This document shows positions 58,301 to 64,000 of a stretch of 64,000 nt of DNA, piece after piece (positions within the stretch are counted from its first letter, which is position 1; each line of letters opens with the position of its first letter). This DNA is from Paramacrobiotus metropolitanus (Eukaryota > Tardigrada > Eutardigrada > Parachela > Macrobiotidae). A program made the translations under genes and the position numbers. The stretch spans positions 310,001 to 374,000 of the forward strand of contig NW_026570268.1 in the NCBI RefSeq assembly GCF_019649055.1. Reading direction: 5' to 3'. The notes under the pieces are model-generated. The model was not told the DNA's origin. It saw only the letters and a list, made by a program, of their open reading frames with translations, and did not search any database.

Positions 58301-60556
58301 CAGTATCTCTTAGGTTTGCTTTTGTGCTTTACATCGCAGTATCTCGTTTAGGATTGTTTTTTTACTTTACTTTGCTGTATCTCCGTTGCATGTCAGTTTT
58401 GTACTTTACATCGCAGTATCTCGTTTACGTTTAGTTTTTCACTTTACTTTGCTCCATCTCCTTTGCATGTCAGTTTAGTACTTTACATCGCAGTATCTCG
58501 TTTACGTTTAGTTTTTCACTTTACTTTGCTGCATCTCCTTTGCATGTCAGTTTAGTACTTTACATCGCAGTATCTCGTTTACGTTTAGTTTTTCACTTTA
58601 CTTTGCTGCATCTCCTTTGCATGTCAGTTTAGTACTTTACATCGCAGTATCTCGTTTACGTTTACTTTTTTACTTTACTTTGCTCCATCTCCTTTGCATG
58701 TCGGTTTTGTACTTTACATCGCAGTATCTCGTTTACGTTTACTTTTTTACTTTACTTTGCTGCATCTCCTTTGCATGTCAGTTTAGTACTTTACATCGCA
58801 GTATCTCGTTTACGTTTACTTTTTTACTTTACTTTGCTGCATCTCCTTTGCATGTCAGTTTAGTACTTTACATCGCAGTATCTCGTTTACGTTTACTTTT
58901 TTACTTTACTTTGCTCAATCTTCTTTGCATGTCAGTTTTGTACTTTACATCGCAGTATCTCGTTTACGTTTACTTTACTTTGCTCCATCTCCTTTGCATG
59001 TCAGTTTTGTACTTTACATCGCAGTATCTCGTTTACGTTTAGTTTTTCACTTTACTTTGCTCAATCTTCTTTGCATGTCAGTTTTGTACTTTACATCGCA
59101 GTATCTCGTTTACGTTTACTTTACTTTGCTCCATCTCCTTTGCATGTCAGTTTTGTACTTTACATCGCAGTATCTCGTTTACGTTTAGTTTTTCACTTTA
59201 CTTTGCTCCATCTCCTTTGCATGTCAGTTTAGTACTTTACATCGCAGTATCTCGTTTACGTTTAGTTTTTCACTTTACTTTGCTGCATCTCCTTTGCATG
59301 TCAGTTTTGTACTTTACATCGCAGTATCTCGTTTACGTTTAGTTTTTCACTTTACTTTGCTCCATCTCCTTTGCATGTCAGTTTTGTACTTTACATCGCA
59401 GTATCTCGTTTACGTTTAGTTTTTCACTTTACTTTGCTCCATCTCCTTTGCATGTCAGTTTTGTACTTTACATCGCAGTATCTCGTTTACGTTTAGTTTT
59501 TCACTTTACTTTGCTCCATCTCCTTTGCATGTCAGTTTAGTACTTTACATCGCAGTATCTCGTTTACGTTTAGTTTTTTACTTTACTTTGCTGCATCTCC
59601 TTTGCATGTCAGTTTAGTACTTTACATCGCAGTATCTCGTTTACGTTTAGTTTTTCACTTTACTTTGCTGCATCTCCTTTGCATGTCAGTTTTGTACTTT
59701 ACATCGCAGTATCTCGTTTACGTTTACTTTTTTACTTTACTTTGCTCCATCTCCTTTGCATGTCGGTTTTGTACTTTACATCGCAGTATCTCGTTTACGT
59801 TTACTTTTTTACTTTACTTTGCTGCATCTCCTTTGCATGTCAGTTTTGTACTTTACATCGCAGTATCTGGTTTAGGTTTACTTAATCTCTTTGCGTGCCG
59901 TTTTCGGTTTACATGAATTACGTCGCAGGATCTCTGTTACGTTTACCTCTTTTACCTTTCAGTTTTGACCTTTTTGCATTTATCCCGCATGTACTTGCTA
60001 AGAAATTCTGACTAATAAGTACTTACATTGATAGGTAGGACTTATGTAGGTTGAGGATTTGTTATGCTTGTGATTTACAGAGAAGTTTATTTAGCATTCT
60101 ATCTGTCCCTAATTGAATCTTATAATTATCTAATTGAAATTATTGATTTGTTACGGTTTATTGAAATGTTTGGGCGTTGCAGTTACCATTTTGTCATCAT
60201 TTTGAATGCCGTTCTCGTTGGAGCGTGCCTGGTGTTCGCCTCACTCTATCCCCGTATTGGAGACATTTTACGGTAAATACCCGTACATGCTTATGCATTC
60301 TGTCTGTACAGTTTTATTTATCTGTTTGATAACTTGGATAATTACTTTTCAAATACCTGTTTTGTGTTGTGGCAGAATACTAGGAGCGATTTGTGGCCTG
60401 GTGTACGTGTTCACGCTGCCGTTATCCCTGGACCTGGCCATTCTGCGCCTGCAGGGCGGCATTCCGCTGTGGCGGAAGCTCCTCTACGCCATTCTCATCG
60501 GCCTGGGGCTGGCCAACTTCATTGCTCAGTTCATCGTGCCCCTCCATCCCAACTGA
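55307..60556 (+). CDS. SLC38A9: SLC38A9 homologue, lysosomal amino-acid transporter and arginine sensor
   Basis: Exons: 55307-55470, 56014-56283, 56628-56691, 56753-57020, 57088-57197, 57454-57613, 57673-57884, 57953-58101, 60183-60272, 60376-60556 (TGA); 555 residues in frame (human about 561). Seen: a soluble N-terminal region of about 145 residues ending SQNSQGSLVTI; the signature LWTTMMGSSLLVLPWAIQ at about 148-165, equivalent to WNTMMGTS in human SLC38A9; about eleven hydrophobic segments; LIGAMVVYW; TVPFYLVFLLLPLI; FFIHNCI; FQMFTVFPLLAYLFRVQL; and two luminal N-glycosylation sequons (about N264 and N336). Known: SLC38A9 sits in the lysosomal membrane, exports amino acids in an arginine-regulated way, and through its N-terminus signals to Ragulator-Rag and mTORC1. 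Intron 8 (58102-60182) is filled by a 77-bp satellite. Confidence 0.94.
58285..59885. repeat. 77-bp satellite array in SLC38A9 intron 8
   Basis: About 20 tandem copies of a unit with TTTGCATGTCAGTTTTGTAC, TTTACATCGCAGTATCTCGT and TTTTTCACTTTACTTTGC; copies are 77 bases apart in regular stretches (58539, 58616). A few units are shorter by some 6 bases where the TTTTT stretch is missing. Variants alternate GTTTTG/GTTTAG and TGCTCC/TGCTGC. The TACTTTAC-GCAGTATCTC core and the period match the reverse complement of the array at 50224-51535. Confidence 0.95.
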
Positions 60557-60740
60557 CAATCTCCCGCTGTGTTCAACTCACGTTTACGAATCTGTGCCGA
60601 TGACACATTTTATCCCGACTCTTTTTTTATCTCTCAATTTTATTATTCTGCAAAAGTTTGTATTTTACAGTTTAACAGAAGAAAATCTGGTACAATTGCC
60701 GTTTTCTAGAAAACATAGGAAAACCAAGGAACCATCGTCA

Positions 60741-60764
60741 TTTATTTGGGAGAAAAGTAATAAA
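60741..60764. terminator. Interlocked poly(A) signals of SLC38A9 and ITPA
   Basis: AATAAA at 60759-60764 (plus strand) lies about 200 bases after the SLC38A9 stop. TTTATT at 60741-60746 is AATAAA on the minus strand, about 40 bases after the ITPA stop. Each signal lies beyond the other in its own direction, so the two mRNAs probably overlap at their 3' ends. Confidence 0.55.
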
Positions 60765-60783
60765 AATCCCAACAAAAGGGCAC

Positions 60784-61917
60784 TCATTTGACGCTGTCCA
60801 TGAGGAACTGCTGCAGCTTGTGCAGGGACTGGCTGCGTTCGGAGATGTCGGTCTTCTTGTCCTTGCTCATCTCGGCGTAAGTCAGCTCCTCGCCCTCCGG
60901 CTGGAAGATGGCCTCGAAGCCGTCGCCCTCCTGGCCCCGCACGGCGACGATGCGGCCGTCCTTGCGGCCCTCGAAGAGCTCCACCTTCTGGCCGTCCTCG
61001 CCGCAGTAGGCGAAGACACTGAGGACAAACGCCGATTTATCGGCGTGCCCGGCCAGCAGCGTGACCAGGCCGGCCGGTTTGATCTTCTCCACGAACCACT
61101 TGACGTACGGGCCCGGCAGGCCGTTCAGGGCACGGAAACACAGGGAGGTGTCCTCGCAGATCACCGCGCCGTGCACCTTCGATTATTTAACAGCCATAAT
61201 TATAATTCTGAAAGTCAGACTTTAATTTCTTAAAACTAATCAAAACTAAATGAAATTTTACAAAATAAAATTCGCATCACTGAATTAAAAAATATATGTT
61301 TTACTAAATTTAAATTTAAGAGTTCTTCACATAATATTAACGATAACATAATAATAATTATTTATAATAACTTGTTCAGCAATTGCCAGTCCACAAAACA
61401 AATGCGCCTACACGACTTTGTAGCTTAAAAATGAGTGCAATTTACATTAATCGAATTTTACTATTTAATTCGATAGTTCATCAAACTGGAAATATTTAGC
61501 TTGAATAACGCTGGTATTTGCTGAATAACCTGGGGATAAATAATTTGTTTTTTAATTGACTGAATGAAATCAGGCAATTATAACTCAGGAAAAATACCTG
61601 GGATAAAATTGCAGTACTTAGATATAAAATTACTACTGTTGAATTGAATTCGTAAATAATGAATGCCAACCTGGCGCGCCGCTTCCAGGCATTTCTTGCG
61701 CGCCACTTCCGCCGGCTCGCCCTGGTATTCCGGCAGATCCACGTCTTTACTGCTGATCTGCGGAGGAATCTCCCCGTTAATCGCTGCTTAACTGTAACAG
61801 ACATATTCAAAATTCACTGACGTCAAAGTGCTTCTCGACGTCCTCGCCGAGGCATTTCTTGAACTCATCCAGTTTCTGCTTGTTGCCGGTGACAAAGGTG
61901 ATCTTCTGGCGCGTCAT
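60784..61917 (-). CDS. ITPA: Inosine triphosphate pyrophosphatase family protein (ITPA/HAM1)
   Basis: Exons, minus strand: 61917-61822, 61757-61671, 61176-60784 (TGA); 191 residues (human 194). Start ATG at 61917 (MTRQKITFV). Seen: TGNKQKLDEF at residues 10-19, the phosphate-binding loop of the family; DVDLPEYQGEP; CEDTSLCFRALNGLPGPYVK at about 68-87 with the acidic metal-binding residues; FEGRKDGRIVAVRG; IFQPEGEELTYAEM. Known: hydrolyses ITP, dITP and XTP to monophosphates, cleaning the nucleotide pool; cytosolic homodimer. Odd: the usual GWDP before FQP is GFEA (147-150) and the usual SHR near the end is SER (173-175), both positions that contact the purine in characterised members. The gene is convergent with SLC38A9. 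Confidence 0.92.
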
Positions 61918-63083
61918 GCTGAATGAAAACACTGGAAAAAAAAGGGAATTTCTGTGACGACTATTACTACTGAAGTCAAAATCCAAACAAATCATAGTCA
62001 AATTTAGGAACAGTGATACCGGTTTCTTACGATCGATTTCCGCCGGATGTCGAACGTCTACGGAATAATTAACTGGTGCCGCAAATTATATAAGCTAGAT
62101 AATAATTAGCACTGTAAAATCGTTCGCAAAAAATTCACATTGACAAAATAAAAATTAACTGCGAATTAATCCAGGCAGACCACTTGCACTGTTGAACAAC
62201 AGCTAGGAAAAACCTGGAACGTAATAAGACTATCGCGATAAAATTAGCATATGTGGAGTCAGTGCTGACGTCAGTAAGAAGCCGCTTAAGCAAGCCAGGC
62301 AGGAAATGCCGCGGGCTTTTTCCGACGACCTAAAATCAAAGAATGCCGCTGTTGGCGCGTCCGCATTGGAGGGGCGGTTGTGTTACACTCGCCGTATTTT
62401 TGCTACCGCAACACCGTTCATCGCAGACGGTTGTTTACGTACTATACGTAATTAAAAAAGCATAACCCCGTAATGGATTGGAGCGTTTTCCTGAGGCTAA
62501 CCTGTTCCTGTAAAGATCAATTTCCTACTTAAGTGGATGTACATTTAACCAGAACGTCCAAGCTGAACAATTTAAATGAAGAAAATACAAGAACTTCCGG
62601 CGCTTACAGCAATTGCAACCGCCCAAGGTGGCAGCGTAGTGCTGTTTTTTATTGCTGATTTCTGAAAATTCCAACCGTTTCTATTTTTAATTTTTTCGCA
62701 AATAGTGTGTTTCTTGCCTTCTTTTTGTTAAAAAATTAAGAAACACTATTTGTAAGGAATTATTTTAAATTGGAAATGTGTCATTTAAAACCCGACTGAA
62801 GGAAAAGCGACCGATCTGATCTCCCTTCTCGGTACACGGAAATAAAGCAGGTTAAATTCCGTAATGTGTGTCATGCATACCAACCGCACAAGGGAGACGC
62901 TAACGTGATGACTTTCAATTTAGCTGATTCGTTGCAATCCCGTGCAAATTTATTTCCTTTTCAGTTTTCTAGTTTTCTGGCTGTTTTCCGTTATCAGTTT
63001 TCACGCGGAATAGATACCAAGGGGATTTGTTGGATCGAGTCGTATTATTTTGGTTGCCTGTAGTTAATCCGTGCTGGGCAGGC
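61918..63083. other. Spacer between ITPA and the last gene
   Basis: Divergent region between ITPA (-) and the plus-strand gene at 63084. An inverted repeat is visible near 62695-62755 (CGCAAATAGTGTGTTTCTT with AAGAAACACTATTTG). No coding exon is supported. Confidence 0.5.
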
Positions 63084-63524
63084 ATGCCGCGTCCCTCCAT
63101 CACGATGGTGATCCACCGTCCGTCGCGCTCCTCGCGCCTCTCCGCCGCCGCCGCCACCAGCGACGAGGCGCCCCCCGCGCGCTCCCCCCCGACGGGGGCG
63201 CCGTCCGCGCCCAAGACCCGCTCGCAGCGCAGCGCGGACTTATCGCCCTCCTCCTCGGCGCAGTCGGAGTCCGCCGGGGAGAAGCGGCTGCGACGGCCCT
63301 CGCAGCGCCTGCTGGACGCCAGCACCCTCCGGGGCGGCGACAAGCGGAAGGCCGCCCCGGGCCCCGCGGGGGTTCCTGCGTCCTCGCCCAAGAAGGAGAC
63401 GCTGGCGCCGGAGGAGGCCAGTGCCGCGGCCGGCAGTAAGAAGGCCTCCGCGCCCGCCCCGAAGAAGCGCCGCGGGAAGGAGGACGACAGCGAAACCAGC
63501 GAGAGCGCAGCGCCAGTTGCCACG
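63084..63524 (+). CDS. First coding exon of an unrecognised Ser/Ala/Lys-rich, probably nuclear protein (partial)
   Basis: ATG at 63084 (MPRPSITMVIHRPSRSSRLS), 147 codons, then a donor GTAAGG at 63525; the next acceptor candidate is TTTTTAG at 63983-63989, with the window ending 11 bases later. The sequence is low-complexity and basic, with RSQRSADLSPSSSAQSE, a KRRG cluster (PKKRRGKEDD) that could be a nuclear signal, and alternating Lys/Ala/Pro stretches. It is very GC-rich with codon use like its neighbours. Without the rest no family can be named. Confidence 0.65.
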
Positions 63525-64000
63525 GTAAGGAGAAAATAAACATCTTTTGTTTATATTTTACGCACTGTTTTCTGCTCTTATTATGAAAGTATATCTTTGG
63601 GAATAAATTCAATTTCTTCTTAGTTTCTCTATCCAGTATTTCATGTAATATTAAATTTTGTTGAATTGTTTTGTGAATAAGTGAATTGTTAAAAATTTTT
63701 ATGGATTTTTCTTTTATTTTCCGTTTCTAAGAATTATTTCATCTACAATTCCCTGGTGTTTCACACTCTTTAATTCCTATTATTTTATGCTGAATTTTTA
63801 TTGTAATAGTAATTATTTTTCTTCTATAACTGGGTTAATTGGATGTGATTTAACCGTTAACGGTGTTGTTAATTTCGGAATAAATCTTGGTATAATTCTT
63901 ATGTAGACTTATTTATGATTATTGTGGATGAGGATTTTTTTAATTGTGAATTTCCATTGTAGAGTATTTAATATTATTTACATTTTTAGTTGGCGAAACG

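Noticed and set aside
58285-59885. Long open frames encoding a repeated peptide across the SLC38A9 intron array
   Set aside because: They are the satellite unit read in one frame; they lie inside an intron, end and restart with unit-length changes, and no family match or splice context exists.

Overview
The window is genomic DNA from an animal. Genes are split into many short exons by GT-AG introns; exons are GC-rich with G/C-ending codons, while introns and spacers are AT-rich. The recognisable genes (MED13, strawberry notch, RILPL, TBL2, SLC38A9, ITPA) are conserved in animals and several are metazoan-specific. Compact genes, many 60-90 bp introns and a fast-evolving F-box family fit a protostome invertebrate. 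A tardigrade is my guess, but the sequence does not prove it.

Layout, left to right. 0.2-5.3 kb (-): an intact five-exon hAT/ZBED transposase with a tiny TA-flanked MITE in one intron. 6.4-17.7 kb (+): strawberry notch (SBNO), 5' end not found, with a 3.3 kb satellite of 124-bp monomers in one intron. 17.8-21.6 kb: gene-free, with a 120-bp tandem repeat of a TATA-like module. 21.6-29.7 kb: two almost identical adjacent copies of one segment. The second carries an F-box-type gene (-) with homopolymer frameshifts; the first has lost most of that gene and gained a 556-bp long-TIR MITE. 30.2-33.4 kb (-): RILPL. 35.5-46.0 kb (-): MED13, 15 exons. 47.4-49.5 kb (-): an unrecognised three-exon gene. 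50.1-51.5 kb: an orphan terminal-exon-like piece and a 77-bp satellite with higher-order structure. 51.9-54.5 kb (-): TBL2, divergent from SLC38A9 (+, 55.3-60.6 kb), which has a second, related 77-bp satellite in an intron. 60.8-61.9 kb (-): ITPA, convergent with SLC38A9 so that the poly(A) signals interlock. 63.1-64.0 kb (+): first coding exon of a basic nuclear-type protein running off the window.

The conserved genes are mostly transcription regulation (SBNO, MED13) and endolysosome/ER membrane biology (RILPL, SLC38A9, TBL2), plus nucleotide-pool cleaning (ITPA). I see no operon-like logic between them. The most unusual content is repetitive: three structured satellites (two sharing a 77-bp period and core), a tandem promoter-like module, and a near-identical tandem duplication whose copies differ by one insertion and one deletion. 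I found no convincing tRNA, rRNA or CRISPR. Exon boundaries were set by hand from splice consensus, frame continuity and remembered family conservation, without RNA evidence.
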